A program made the translations under genes and the position numbers. The notes below the pieces were generated by a model, which saw only the letters and a program-made list of their open reading frames with translations, was not told where the DNA came from and did not search any database. From Lophius americanus (taxonomy: Eukaryota > Chordata > Actinopteri > Lophiiformes > Lophiidae), in NCBI GenBank assembly GCA_037951165.1, contig JBBDHG010000008.1:9741501-9805500 (forward strand): DNA of 64,000 bases. Reading direction: 5' to 3'. Below are positions 1-11,427 of this stretch, in pieces; the stretch's first letter is position 1; every line of letters starts with the position of its first letter.

Positions 1-2954
1 TTCAAATGGATTTTCTTAATCGCTCACTGTTTCTAACTGCTTTTAACCCTCTGTAGTCTGAGACCATTTTGGCTTTACCCTGCAGCCGAACCTTCAGTGT
101 TCTTAATTATTGTTTCTCATGAACATTTTTGGAGTTACCGCCGCAGCTGTCTTTGTGTGCAGGGCTTTCTCTGACCAACCGTCCTAAACCCTGTGAGAAT
201 TGGATAAATATCTCCGAGGACAAAGAGAAACCTGCAAATAAACATCTGAGGAGCGGTCAATGGATTAATAGGGTTTTTTTTCTCTATTTTGCACATTTTA
301 CAGAACTACAGATGTAAATAGGAGTTCATTAACTTAATTTGTTGAAAGACATGCGATGGCAGGAGATAGATTTAACTTCTTTGCCGTAAGTGATGCATTT
401 CAGCTAAAGTATCTTGATGGCCTTCCTGCTTTCTGGCTCTCAAACTGCTCCTCAGGCCTCCGTCTGTCGGAGCTGGAAACCATACTGAGGAAAAGTCTGA
501 CTTAAGATCACATGGCGGTTCTAGACGAATAAGGCCTGCAGTCCACATGTAAGAGTGGAACCAGAAAGTGGGCTTTCGTTTATTAGCCTTGGCAGACTAA
601 TTTGAAAGTGGATCACAAAGAGTTTGGCACTTCAATTTATGTGGTACATTTTATTTTTATTTAAAATTTTTTATTGAGCTTTGAATAGGCCTCACCTCAA
701 AGCTTCAACAGAAAGTTCATCCATTACCCCTTAGAATATAAAGTTTTTCCTCCTGTATTTCTGCCTGCTTTCTCTGCTGCACGTCAGTGATTTGCTTTAT
801 CTTTATTTTGGGTATTTATTCTTACTTTGTCTGTTCTCTCCTTCACGGTTTTGTTCCTACTGGAATTCAGGTTGGTTATTATAGCTCTCTCCCAACTTTT
901 TTTGTTTTTTTTTTTGCATTTGGGTTCTTTGAGCTACTAAAACTTAGCAGCCTTAATTGGTAGAGAAAGTAAGTTTTTCGTATATGTGTACAAGAATACA
1001 GATGTCTCAATACAGGGAAGTCCAGACCGGGTTTGAAAGATACAAACGACATAAAGAGAAAAAATTGACTTCAAATACAGGGAAGATTTCTTGAAGCAGA
1101 TCATCTACGTCTCACTCATGATTCACTCCATGGTGTATCTGACAAACTGCACAACTGCATATTCTGACGACATTCACACTGCCAGTCTTCATGCTCATTT
1201 CCAATTTTATTCTTAGAGGGGATGTTTGTGCGTGTAGCTTCTCACATTTCTTTTAATATGTGGCTTATATCAGCCTCAAGTGGGAACAGTTTATAGCTCT
1301 AAAGTTGCCTGCATGCGCAAAAGAACGATAACAAAGACGTCAGACGCAGCAAAATGGAAGCCACCAAAGTTAGTTTGAACATTTCTGTTTATACTGGAAG
1401 TTTTTACAGTGATGTTTAGAGTGTATATCATGCTTATAGTGTAGTGTTTACAGGACACGTTTTTGGCAATTGTTTATTTATTAGTTTTTCATTATAAGTC
1501 ATAGAATATAGAACTAAAGGGATGTTTTGTTTGAAAAGTATCTCCCGACAACACAGCTTTGTGACGAATGTCGATAGAAGATGAAAAAATAGAAGATGAT
1601 GTAAGGGTAATCCTATATGCCCCCTTTGCTGGTAGCATAGGTGAAAAAAATCATCATGAAATTCAATATTACAAAAATCTAATACTCTGGCAAAAGAAAA
1701 AAAAATAATAGATTTTTGCTGAGCTCAGCCAATACTGTACAATTCCACTAACGACATTATTCCCTTTATAAAGGCTGCTTAAGGTGGAACTGTAGCACTT
1801 TTATCTTTATTTAATTCTCTGTATAAAAAGTTAAGAGCGTAATGGGTGGTCATTGGGGTGTTCGGTGAAAGGTTTTTAAATCGGGGGTTACAGCTGGAGT
1901 CCTGGAGGCTCCTTGTCCTGCAAGCAGAGGATGAGATTAACCGCCATGTAACAGGGATGGTCAACAATTGGGTAAATATATAAAATACCACACTCGACAA
2001 TGATATGCTTTAAGTGAGGTATTATGAGTTTCTCACTCTTTCAAACACTTGGCTGTTGACTTCAGCAGTGGTTTAAATGTCACGTCTTAAATATCTGGAT
2101 TGGTCAATACCTAGCTTTACCTGGTCTGACAATAACATGTGGTCAGTTCGCTGTTGGTGCATTGATATGTTAAGACTGAACTATTCACCAATTTGATGTT
2201 AAGCCTAAAATACACCTAGTTACAGGAATAAATCCAACCCGCTTGAGTCTTTTAGCTTACCTGAAACCCAGATTATGTGATATTTAAAAAGCAAAAACAG
2301 TTGGATTGGCCTTAAATAAACTTGCAACTTGTATTTTGGACAACAATGCAGGTTTACAGAGATCTTTTTTCAGTGTTTGTGCAAATGCGTAGGGTACAAT
2401 TGTTAACGCCTCGAAAAGAACGTCTAAAAACATGTATGCATGCCAAGCCAGTAGAGGGCAGTGTAGGATTTCAAAATCAACACCACAGAATAAAACCAAG
2501 CTCCTGCATTTAAAAACGTTTTTATGAAGCTTAATGAGCAGACATAGAAATGAAGGAAAACATACCATGTTTTCTGGACAGACGTGGTACTCAGAGAGGA
2601 CCTCGGATGTAATGCAGAATTTCAAGAAGACAATGATTCTGAACTCATAAAACCATCATTATTTTTGATGTTCTGTCTGAGACTGGTAATTTGGACTGTA
2701 ATAACCACACGCAACATGGTTCTGTGCTATGACTTCATTCATGAGTCTCTGGAGCTTGTTTGCATGAGTTTGCATTTTCAGAACACTGTGTGTGAGCCAA
2801 CATGCAACAAAAGGCGAACAGATGACCCTTCAGGTTCAAAGGACGGAAGTTCTGTTTCTTTGATAAACATGGTTGAAAAAGATGGCTGCGGCTAAAAATA
2901 AGTTTTAAGTGTAAATCTTGATTTCTGTTGATTCTAAAAACAGCAGTGACTCAC
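1..2954 (-). other. mgat4b intron sequence after the last visible exon; no exon found
   Basis: Both strands were read for the next GnT-IV segment (the KMF, VEF, DHILW and HCDRQKA region) and it was not found. The stretch is AT-rich with homopolymer runs. Frames of 60-113 codons here have no recognisable content. One interspersed-repeat fragment is listed separately at about 1840-1985. Confidence 0.6.
1840..1985 (-). repeat. Interspersed repeat fragment, same family as 29711-29997
   Basis: Read on the minus strand, the central part translates to SLQDSSCNPRFKNLS. The minus strand around 29790 gives GLQDSSCNQGWKRM, and the nucleotide core (caggactccagctgtaac versus caggattccagctgcaac) is shared. 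The two are diverged copies of one dispersed element. The short peptide similarity is a by-product of shared repeat sequence, not evidence of a gene. Boundaries are approximate. Confidence 0.45.
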
Positions 2955-3069
2955 CGATGAAGCCAAGCTGAGAAAACTCCAGGATCATCCACTCCTCTAG
3001 CGGCTGCTGCAGCGCAAAGTTCTTCATGGTGGTGAAGTAGTTTGGACGGGCGACTATGTCATCCTCTAG
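2955..3069 (-). CDS. mgat4b: mgat4b coding exon with the LEDD catalytic-site motif (last visible exon)
   Basis: This 115-nt exon has acceptor CTTTTATAG and donor GTGAGT. It encodes LEDDIVARPNYFTTMKNFAL, then QQPLEEW and MILEFSQLGFI plus the first base of a Gly codon. LEDD is the DXD-like acidic motif expected to coordinate divalent metal and UDP-GlcNAc in this family. KNFALQQP-E-WMILEFSQLGFIG matches MGAT4B better than MGAT4A, which as I recall has a Ser-rich segment in place of QQP. The next exon (KMF...) should lie at lower coordinates; nothing resembling it was found in 1-2954, so the gene leaves the window here. The product acts in the Golgi, adding a beta-1,4 GlcNAc branch to the alpha-1,3-mannose arm of N-glycans. 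Confidence 0.95.
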
Positions 3070-5895
3070 CTATAAAAGAGAGAGAGAATGTGGTGGAAGA
3101 CGTGCTTAGCTCCTTCAGTACACGTACAAACATAAACATTTAGAAATACAACTTTTCATAATGGACATGAAATCAAAGTATGCGTGATCATGGAGGAGTC
3201 AACAGGGTGTCTCCTCTTGTTACAAAGCTGGTGTTGAAACAGATCCAGTGTGAAATGTCTCCTGTGGTGAACCGGTGGAGGACCAAAGAGATCAACAACA
3301 AATCAAAAGAGCTCAAAATGAGTACAGCTACTGTAATTAGTCCAATGGTTCTCGACCAATCTATATAATATTTACCAATGAAGGTAAGGAGGACAGAGTT
3401 CTGATATGCAGCAAAGTCTCTTGTCTGGTTTGTGGCAACCAGATACTGGTTAAATATTAAGTATTTGACACTTTTTGCTCACAAATACTTTTTGATCATC
3501 ATCTTAAGAAAAGAAAAATTCATGAGATGCAGTGTTGCTATGGGAATGAAATACCCGAAAGAAACAGAGGACACACGAGGACTTGATGCCAGTATCAAAT
3601 TAAATGAGATATCTTTGTTCTAATGTGACAAAAGTCCCCCTGTTCAAAAAAACAAACACCTCAATCTCAGCCCTTAAACCCGCAGGAGATGCTCAGCATA
3701 GTCCTAAGAGACACTTACACCCACAACTCCCCCAGTCGCAGGGGAGTAGAATGGGAAGTAAATACCTCCCTCTTCCTCCTTGCTGTCACTACGAGCAGAC
3801 GAGGACAGTTCTGACTGAGTTTGAGTGTCAAAGCAGCCAGTCTGCGTCTGTGTTCCTGTCAAAGGGTTTGGTACCGGAGCGGCCAAAGCGCAGGTACCGC
3901 CAGCAGAGATGATGGCAGGGGAGATTGCGCCATCATTGGAAAATCTTTCAGCTCTGACAGGGAGCGCAGTGATCAAGGACAAACCTGCCATCACATGAAG
4001 AGACTCTGATCACACCATTAGGAAAAATAATCAAAACTTTTCCTGCAATCGTTTTAAATCCATACTTCCCAGAAACTGATTTCTGTCAGAGAGCTGAAAA
4101 AAAAAACACCCACAACTCACTTCAGGGAAAATCTCCACCTCTTACTCTGCCTCTTGTTATTTTCTTCTTGTTTCATTCCTCTAATGGAAATTCTATGACA
4201 GGAATCTATGACCACAGCCTCTTTCAGATTTGATTGATTAAAATCATTTTTTTAATTAAAGGAAAACCAGTATTTTTATTGTAGCTGCACCACAGGAGTG
4301 ATGAAATGCATACAGTTTAGTTGGTGGCTCATCTTAAATGCCAGGGGGGGTTATAAAATATGTGTGAAATAATTACATGTACTTTTCTACAGCAGACTTC
4401 ATCAGTCTCAAAACAAGATCACATTAAACTCAAATCAATGTTCAGCGATATTCTTATTCACTCGTGTAATTCCAGATGTTTCCACTCGGCTGGTTTCTAA
4501 GGAGTTATTGATCAGTGATGGCAGTTAAATTCTTTAAGTGGAGAAAATGATGAAAGCTTTTGGGTTGGGAGGGGGGTGTGATACATTCCTTCATTGTCTT
4601 TTCAAATTTTACTTTTATGGAGGAAGATTTCTGTCAAAAGTGATACATCTCTTCTCCTTTAACATGCATAGCTGACTTTTTCCCCCTCAGACGTCGGAGG
4701 AAAAAGTCTGCCATCTGTTTGTTCTTCTTCTCATCTTAACGATAAAACAGAGACTGTGCTATGAAGCCACGGAGACACATCCATTAACCCCTGTTTACCC
4801 ACAATGCAACAGTTTCATCAGCGTCACACAGCGACAGAATTTCATCGGAGATTAGTCTAATGAGCGTCCTGGTTTATTTGATCCAGTATGGTGACATCAG
4901 CAGATGTGAAAGCTTTCCGATGCTGCTGCTTCCTGAGAGGGAGTTAGAGGTACAGGCTGTGGTGTGTGTTAATATTTGCAGAGATATTTTAGATTTCTTT
5001 TCTTTAAAAGTGAGAAAATTAAACAAAAATTACATGTTTAATATTAATATTATGATTCCCTTCAAAATTATGTTGGCCATTACAGTCACACTTGTTTAAT
5101 TCAGACTAGTATAAAACTCATAGGACAGAGAAGAAGTCAGATCAAGAGTGCCTAAATTAGATTAAAATCCAATCGGAACCTGATTAGGGAATACTATTGT
5201 GCCAGAAAGCTGTCGATTGGCCCGACCCTGTGGTCTTTGTAGACGTGGTCTTACTGGCATCTTGAGCTCATTTGATCAGTCATAGTACGGCGTGGTTTTA
5301 TTCTGAAGGAGTCATGTTTTGAGATAAGCTCTAGAAACCAAACCCATCCTCAAGGTGGAAGGACAGACATGCTGATTGCTATAACCGCCCAAAATGTATT
5401 TATTCATTCTTTAGAAGGAATTTTATTTCCTATTATTCTGACTATTATCACTGTTATGTTATGATACAATTAAATGTGAAGCTATGTCAGAAAAACACTG
5501 AAAAAACGGAATAAAATGTGAAGTATTACAGTAAAATATGATAAATAAAAGATAGATCCTATCGGGTCGATTCATACGTATCAAATTTGGCCTAAATCGA
5601 ACCAACGGCTGAGAAATGATGCCTCGGAAACTTTTTTGAGATAAAACTTGCACATGTTTCAACTTTAAAATCCGTCCAGTTCATGACGATTCCATGGCAA
5701 CCCTGGCTTTTGAGGGTCATAAATAATACTGTTATTCAAATCTAAGTGTTTTGTGTATTTACTTCCTGCTGATATTTCACATTAAAGGCGTACCACACAC
5801 AGGGTGGATAGCACAGCGTCACCTTTCATTGTTATAGCTGCCGAAAGGTTTTGATTTCGAAACTTGAAAATTCAATTTTTATTTTTTTTTCCTAC
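3070..5895 (-). other. mgat4b intron (about 2.8 kb)
   Basis: This intron lies between the exon starting at 3069 and the exon ending at 5896, with GT-AG boundaries. It has no additional exon that fits the protein, since VQ joins LEDD directly. It holds a family-A repeat fragment near 5560-5660. Frames such as the one near 3604-3994 are open on both strands but have no recognisable content. Confidence 0.75.
5560..5660 (+). repeat. Interspersed repeat family A, fragment
   Basis: It contains the family-A core: GATTCATACGTATCAAATTT, a short variable stretch, then a GGCTGAGAAATGATG-like segment, ACTTTTTTGAGATAAAACTT and related sequence. The same order (gattcatat, ccaaattt, gagaaat, aaaacttttgaggtaaa/ggataaagctccc) occurs at 8040-8640, 17530-17870 and 35290-35610. 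The superfamily is not determined; I saw no inverted ends in this fragment. Confidence 0.5.
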
Positions 5896-5971
5896 CTGGA
5901 CATAGTAAGTTCCTTTGGACTGAGCGTACATCATGAGGAAACAGTAGTCCAGGTTCTGCTTCGTCCTCCAC
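5896..5971 (-). CDS. mgat4b: mgat4b coding exon (WRTKQNLDYCFLMMYAQ)
   Basis: This 76-nt exon has a pyrimidine-rich acceptor (CTCTTTGTCAG) and a GTAGGA donor. After one base completing Arg, it encodes WRTKQNLDYCFLMMYAQSKG and TYYVQ and ends on a codon boundary directly before LEDD. WRTKQNLDYCFLMMYAQ is essentially invariant in vertebrate GnT-IV; it forms the helix and strand leading to the acidic metal/nucleotide-sugar motif of the GT54 domain. The intron upstream is about 7.4 kb and is full of interspersed repeats. No frame damage is seen. Confidence 0.96.
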
Positions 5972-6132
5972 CTGACAAAGAGGAAGAAGAGGAAAGAAAA
6001 AACAGAAAAAAAACAAAGTTCCCTCATCAACATCTGCTTTAAAAGCACAAATCTCAAATTCACATAGAGCTCTGACTTTGAAATGCCCTCAATACTTAAT
6101 CCTTTAATGTTCTCAACACTCTGTTTACTTTC

Positions 6133-6211
6133 TGCACAACAGAAGAGGTATTCTTCCCTTTGACTATCTCTACAGTGACGGTGGTGACGTTGTTCCAGCT
6201 CTGGATACAAG
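6133..6211. repeat. Copy 1 of a roughly 78-bp dispersed block
   Basis: It reads gcacaacagaagaggtattc, then a short variable stretch, atctctacagtgacggtg, gtgacgttgttccagctctg and gatacaa. A second copy 1 kb away (7131-7208) shares nearly the whole block with scattered substitutions, so the two are related by transposition or local duplication. No inverted ends were recognised. Confidence 0.6.
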
Positions 6212-7130
6212 GGTCATACCTTTACCATTACAAAACCCCTAAAATAAAGCAATTTAATACAATTTTAGTAGCCAAAACCTATTTAATACAAAGACACAAC
6301 CAGTCATTAATCAAAAACTTTGCGTCTCTTCTTGCAGTCATTGTTTTTGTCTTTTTAACAATCAAGAGATTCATTATTCAGAGCATTATATCGGAGTATT
6401 TTCTGTACTACTTATTGAAACAATGATATCTCAAACCTTAACGACTACAGCCATATATTCTCACATACTTAACATGAAAAAGGAAACCACTGGATCTCAT
6501 TGTCTCCTATAGACAATAACTACACGTAAGAATAAAATATCACCACAAAAAACGAACAAGAATGTCTCAGTTCAGCTCAACACATGTAAAGCACTTGACT
6601 TTTTTGCAAGGACCGTACTGGTATTCTAGATATGCAGAACACAGTATTTGTTTCACAGTAACATTACTAACGCACATAGTCTCAATTTCTCATGGTGAAG
6701 TTTTTTTTGGTGTGTAAATGACTTCTATAATGACCCAATCGCATCCCTTGTACTCAGGGGTTTCACATCTTACATGGAAACATAAGAAGAAAATAGTACA
6801 TTTTCTTTATTCATTCTATATTATGAGTATTCTTACATTGTGCTACTGAAATCGGAGATCTTCATGACTGGGTTTGGAGAAACATGTTGCTGTTGTACAG
6901 ATTTGAGAAGAAAACATCTGCAGCTTCATTCAGCTTTACATAATAAACAGTGTGTGTGTTTTCTCGGCTGTTTACTGAAACCCTTGCGTACACACACTGA
7001 GTCATTCACCGCTGATGGCTTTGTGCTGTGTTGTTTATTGATGACACAGGCTGAAGTTATCAGTGGAAATGTGGCATTAAAGCTTTAATCCTTCATGTAA
7101 GGAACAGCAGAAATGTTATCTCACTGAAGC

Positions 7131-7208
7131 ACAACAGAAGAAGTATTCATCAGTTTGAGTATCTCTACAGTGACGGTGTGATGACGTTGTTCCAGTTCTG
7201 GATGCAAA
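7131..7208. repeat. Copy 2 of the roughly 78-bp dispersed block
   Basis: It starts gcacaacagaagaagtattc and continues atctctacagtgacggtgtg, atgacgttgttccagttctg and gatgcaaa. It is in the same orientation as 6133-6211. The minus-strand frames through the two copies share HRHCRD and FCCA, which reflects the shared DNA. Confidence 0.6.
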
Positions 7209-7234
7209 TATGTTCAGTGATGCACTGAAATGTC

Positions 7235-7345
7235 TTTTACCTCGACCAAGGAGGTTCTGTTTCGACTCTACTTGTTTATTTAAAGGTATTATGCAAAAAC
7301 TATTGAATGGTTTTCCACCAAACGTGATAGAATGATCAGACAAGG
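7235..7345 (+). repeat. Interspersed repeat family B fragment (CTCGACCAAGGAGGTT...)
   Basis: It has the order gaccaaggaggttctgttt, tttgtttattta, attatgcaaaaactattgaa, tggttttccaccaaacgtga and tagaatgatcagac. This is a familiar fish dispersed-repeat consensus (…ccaaggaggtt…gcaaaaactactgaatggatttccacgaaacttg…). Related fragments occur at 17945-18025 (minus), about 25475-25555 (minus) and about 42860-42985 (plus). Confidence 0.55.
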
Positions 7346-7837
7346 CTCAACAAGGAGCCAATTTCGTACCATTGGGAGGATGTTTCCCAATATTTCCTTT
7401 AATTTCTATTTCCTTGATCTTTTTCCCTAATTACACAGAAATGATTTCCATAAATCTTTATGAAGGCATGGGTTAGAGATGAACAGACATATGTAGAGCT
7501 GGGCTTAAAGCCCCTTTCAGCCTGTTTTTGAGTCTATTATGTCAGAGTCAGATTGGATTTTTCAATAAATGCTTGTATTACAGATTATAGGAGTGGGGAG
7601 AGCGGAACAATCATGGCACCCTTAAAAAAGCATTACAACGGCCCAACAAAGTTCTGATCCATCAGAAATATTTGACAGCCATCGTTAGGCACCAGCAGAA
7701 TTAAAATGTAGCTTTTTATCCCTCTGACTTAACATGGCGGTTGGATATAGTCAGTATAATCAGTATATCTGTCCTGAGATTCTTGCAAATGACCATACTA
7801 GTTTCACCAAACTTCACACATTTATAAACCGTGATGA

Positions 7838-7962
7838 ATGGTAAATGGACTGTACGTATGAATCGCTTCTGTATTCTGCCCGACCACTCAAAGCACTTTT
7901 ACAACACCAGTCAGCATTCACCTTACCATTGGATAAGTGAAGGTAAACCTCGCTAACGCCAC
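7838..7962 (-). repeat. tRNA-derived SINE, 3' tail fragment
   Basis: On the plus strand it reads gatgaatggtaaatggactg, then tctgcccgaccactcaaagc and acttttacaac. This is the reverse complement of the fish SINE tail (gctttgagtggtcg…agaaaagcgct…gtccattta) seen in forward orientation near 32800-32860. The tRNA-like head is absent, so this copy is truncated. Confidence 0.6.
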
Positions 7963-8039
7963 CCAGGAGGTCATCTTTATGTTTGTTAGTCGTTTTGGAA
8001 TTGAGAGGTGACGATATTGAGGAAGAGCTAGATTTCTTT

Positions 8040-8650
8040 TTCTTCAGCGGAATCAGAGCACAGCAAAAATATATCCCTGAAAAGCCCCCAACTCTGCATT
8101 GTACAAGAATCTCCTCTGATTGAACTCAACTCAAAATAAATGTGACTCATTAATAATCTCAAAAGGGCCAAATTGACTCAACCTTACTGTTTTTATGAAG
8201 TCAGTGATATACTATAACTATTTTTAAGTTCAGTAATAAAACAAGACAGATGTCTGGCTAATTCATATCAGCTAAATTCAGACACAACTGGATTCATGGT
8301 TGGGAAGATACTAACTATTCAGAAATATGATATACACATGAGTGATCTGCCCCAATCGATTCATATTCAACAAATTTACACTTAAACAGATAACGGTTAG
8401 GAAGTTATGTCCAAAACACTTTTGGGGATAAAGCTCCCTTTAATGCTGGGAATATACAATTAACCTTTCCAAAAATCAATCCTGTTCTTCCTCGCACTAA
8501 GACTGTGTGGGTACAAAATTTGAAAATGATCCAGGAAATAGTATTTGAGTTACAGCGTTAACACGAAGGATCTGCAAACAGAAGTATCGGTGATAATGAT
8601 TTCATAATATCCCCTACTTCTCCGGCATGTAATAAAACTTTTATTTTGCC
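8040..8650 (+). repeat. Interspersed repeat family A, longest copy
   Basis: It runs from atatatccctgaaaagcccc through gattcatattcaacaaattt, aagttatgtccaaaacactt, ttggggataaagctcccttt, tgaaaatgatccaggaaata and acagcgttaacacgaaggat to ccggcatgtaataaaacttt. The 5' part matches 17550-17640, the middle matches 17720-17830 and 5560-5660, and the 3' part matches 35480-35610. This copy is therefore the best template for the family. No protein-coding content was recognised. Confidence 0.6.
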
Positions 8651-9327
8651 CCGATCACCCAAAGGTTCAACTCCACCAGTTACAGCTGCTTCTAAAACAC
8701 CATGAATAAGCAGGACAAAAACGGCAATGAGTTGGGCTGAATACACCGCCTGGAAATTAAACGCGATAAATGGAATAGCAGTATGAGTCCAACATCTTCT
8801 GATGAGTACTTGAAACTATGCTGACCTTAATCAAAAGAAGCTGACATGTGGTGCAACAATGCACATCTGGGGCAATGTACTTGTGACATTTTCTGACATA
8901 TTCTGGTTCGATGGGCTGTCTATGAAGGACAGGAGTAGTCCAAACAACATCGTTAAAGTCTGCTCCAAGATCATTGGAGTCCAACAAAAAGACTTTAAGG
9001 GAGACTTGTGGTCCAGAACACTAAATGAATCATCAGTCAATCTGACCAGGTCCTTTCCAGTGAATATGTTGTTATACCCACAGGCTGGCTCCATTTTGCA
9101 CACCTGCAAAAACAAACTGCTTTACTAATTATTTTATTCCTTCTACAATCAGGCTGCTAGATACAGAGAGTAACTATTGGAATGTAGGCCAGTCCCTGTA
9201 CACGCAGGCAGACTGCACATGTTTCATGCTTCCTTCTTTGTATTGTTGTAGTTACATGGTTCGTTGAATAAGCCCACCCATGGTGACCTGTGGGTTCCAC
9301 AGACTTTCAAAAGTTGCAGACAGAGGA

Positions 9328-9400
9328 ATGAAAGGTGGGTTTACATGGACCCCTTTATTCCGATTACATTCAAACAAAATAACATTTCACTTTTACAGAG
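9328..9400 (+). repeat. MITE-like terminal sequence (GGTGGGTTTACATGGAC)
   Basis: It begins with ggtgggtttacatggacccc followed by tttattccgattacattc. The same end motif bounds the MITE at 33750-34279. A diverged inverted counterpart, gaacaggt…tgcattcaatcgg… read on the minus strand, lies near 10895-10975, so one disrupted element of about 1.65 kb is possible. The pairing is uncertain. Confidence 0.4.
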
Positions 9401-9526
9401 GGATAGTGTAAACCGTTTCTTAAACCCATCAGAGGAAACAACCGTAGCATTTATGCAGTGGAACAGAATACCTCACGGTCTGCAGATGCCCGGTATCGGA
9501 ACACATGTGCACGATACTTGATTAGT

Positions 9527-9567
9527 AGAACTGAACGATTAATCGTCAAAAGATTGCAGTCCTGATT
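9527..9567. repeat. Possible terminal fragment of the transposon family seen at 43750-45363
   Basis: It reads gaacgattaatcgtcaaaag then attgcagtcctga. The reverse complement begins tcaggactgcaatc and includes gattaatcg, resembling the (t)agggctgcacgattaatc end. It is short and diverged, so this is a weak call. Confidence 0.25.
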
Positions 9568-10894
9568 CAGACCATCCTGTTCTCAAGTACAACAACGCTG
9601 TAGTATTTAAATTCACAACATAAGCTGCAGCGAAGCCAGGGACTGGTGTTCCAAGCCAGGCCTTGCCCTTTGAAAGGGTGGCCTTAAGGGCGTTGATTAA
9701 TGTGACCTGGGGGATTATGGGAGTTGCTATTTGTTCTTACGTGCGTAGCCACAGACACGGGAGCAACTGGACAACCTCCATCCTGTTAGAAGTGTGTTTT
9801 TGTTGTCACTTGGAGCCACTCTGTAGTAAGGCAGTGTATTTATTCTGTCCATTAAAAATAAAGCGTACTTCTTTGCGTCAGAGTTGAGCATAATAGCATA
9901 ATATGGCTGGGAGGTGTGAGAGCTAACATCGCCAAACACGGGCAGAAACATGAGTGGTAGTTTCTTATCAGTCATAAACTCCTCCTTCAGGCCAAATGAC
10001 CATCTGTTCTCTTTATACCACTTTATTTCTCTGTTGTTTCACAAAGGCTTCTCATCTCTCTCTAGTAGCTACATGGAGGAAAAGCCCAATAGAGCTGCTG
10101 CAAGTTAACCATTTAGTGTCTGCATACATTTTATGGGGTTACAAATAGAAGGTGCATAACTCTTTTTAATTTCTTATTTACATGATGGCTGAAGGGCAAT
10201 ATGATGTGAACTGAACTGCACAGTTGTGGAGAGAATTGTGATCTCAATTCTAATGACAAAAAAAAAGAAGTGATTTTCATTTTAGCTAGAATCTTCAAGC
10301 CCAAGCTGAAGAGGTTGTTTTTATTTAATTGAAATATCAAAGAATTAAGTGGGATGGTAAGACTTAATGAACTCTACGAATAAGTCAATAAAAAAACAGC
10401 AGCAGGAGCCGTGATAAGCTGGTGGTAAACTTTTAAGGGGTAAAATATAAATATACATCTCCCTTTAGTGGCGGGAACCGTCGACTTCCTTTTTTATGAA
10501 GCAATAATGAAGTAATTGGAAAGGAGGAAGACCACCGGTGACTGTGGCTGATCATGGCGTGGATCTGCGTTTCCAGGATGAATGGTTTGATGAAACGTTT
10601 CTCCTCTTAAGGTAACTTTAGCTGATGTTGATGTCGACATATCATGTCTTGCAAATTTACCACATAATACATCCTCGCTAATAACTTAATGTCAGCTAAC
10701 ATGATAAAATGTAACGTCGGTCAAATGAATGCCAGTCGTTAAGGCGTTCTCGTTATCACCTCCTCCCTCCCTCTTGCCTCCAGTAAGTAAGCCTGTGTTA
10801 TTATCAAGCTATTGCTTTTTGTTAAATAGTAATAAGAGCAAAAACTGCCCTGAACACATGATAGATGCACATTTCATCCGTCACCTTTGAAATT

Positions 10895-10985
10895 TTTACA
10901 TACCTGTTCCGATTGAATGCACCAGCACAAGTAAACCTATCCTAATAGATCACTGCTCATGTAAACAGTAAACCCGAATAAAGAA
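10895..10985 (-). repeat. Diverged MITE-like end (minus strand)
   Basis: Read on the minus strand it contains gggtttactgtttacatgag, then ggataggtttacttgtgctg and gtgcattcaatcggaacagg. These elements belong to a gtttacatg-type fish repeat related to the end at 9328. The assignment rests on similarity only. Confidence 0.35.
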
Positions 10986-11370
10986 TAAAGAAAAGTGTTG
11001 ATAGAAACTTTTGTCTATCTATTCATTCATCTATCACAGGAAGTGGGAGTGCTTTCAAACTGGAATGACCTTTTGGAATAGATAAAGAGTCTGTGTTCCC
11101 TCACAATCTGAACGGTTGTGTTTGTACGGGGTTTTTTTTCTTGGGGAAACAAAATAAAACTTAAAGAGTCACTGTGCTGTTTATAGGCGTAACCGTTGCA
11201 TGTTACTGAAATGAAACGAAACGCTCGCAGCACGAGCCTTAATAACAGAAACGGCTGCTGGAAGACGTTTATATAGCATGTGATGAACAGAAAGCTTCTG
11301 ACTCCCTCAGGCCTGCAGTCATAACCCCAGCCGTCTTCTTTCTCTCTTCACTATGCCACAAATAAGTACG

Positions 11371-11427
11371 CCCCTCTCCCTCTCTCTCTCTCCCCCTCCC
11401 TCTCCCTCTCCCTCTCCCTATCTCCTC
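11371..11427 (+). repeat. Polypyrimidine (CT/CCCTCT) tract
   Basis: This is an uninterrupted C/T tract of repeated ccctct and ct units, ending in ctccctatctcc. It is a low-complexity sequence within an intron. Confidence 0.85.

Noticed and set aside
3604..4009. Overlapping open frames on both strands near 3604-4009
   Set aside because: No splice sites, domain or fit to the mgat4b protein; within an intron whose flanking exons join directly.
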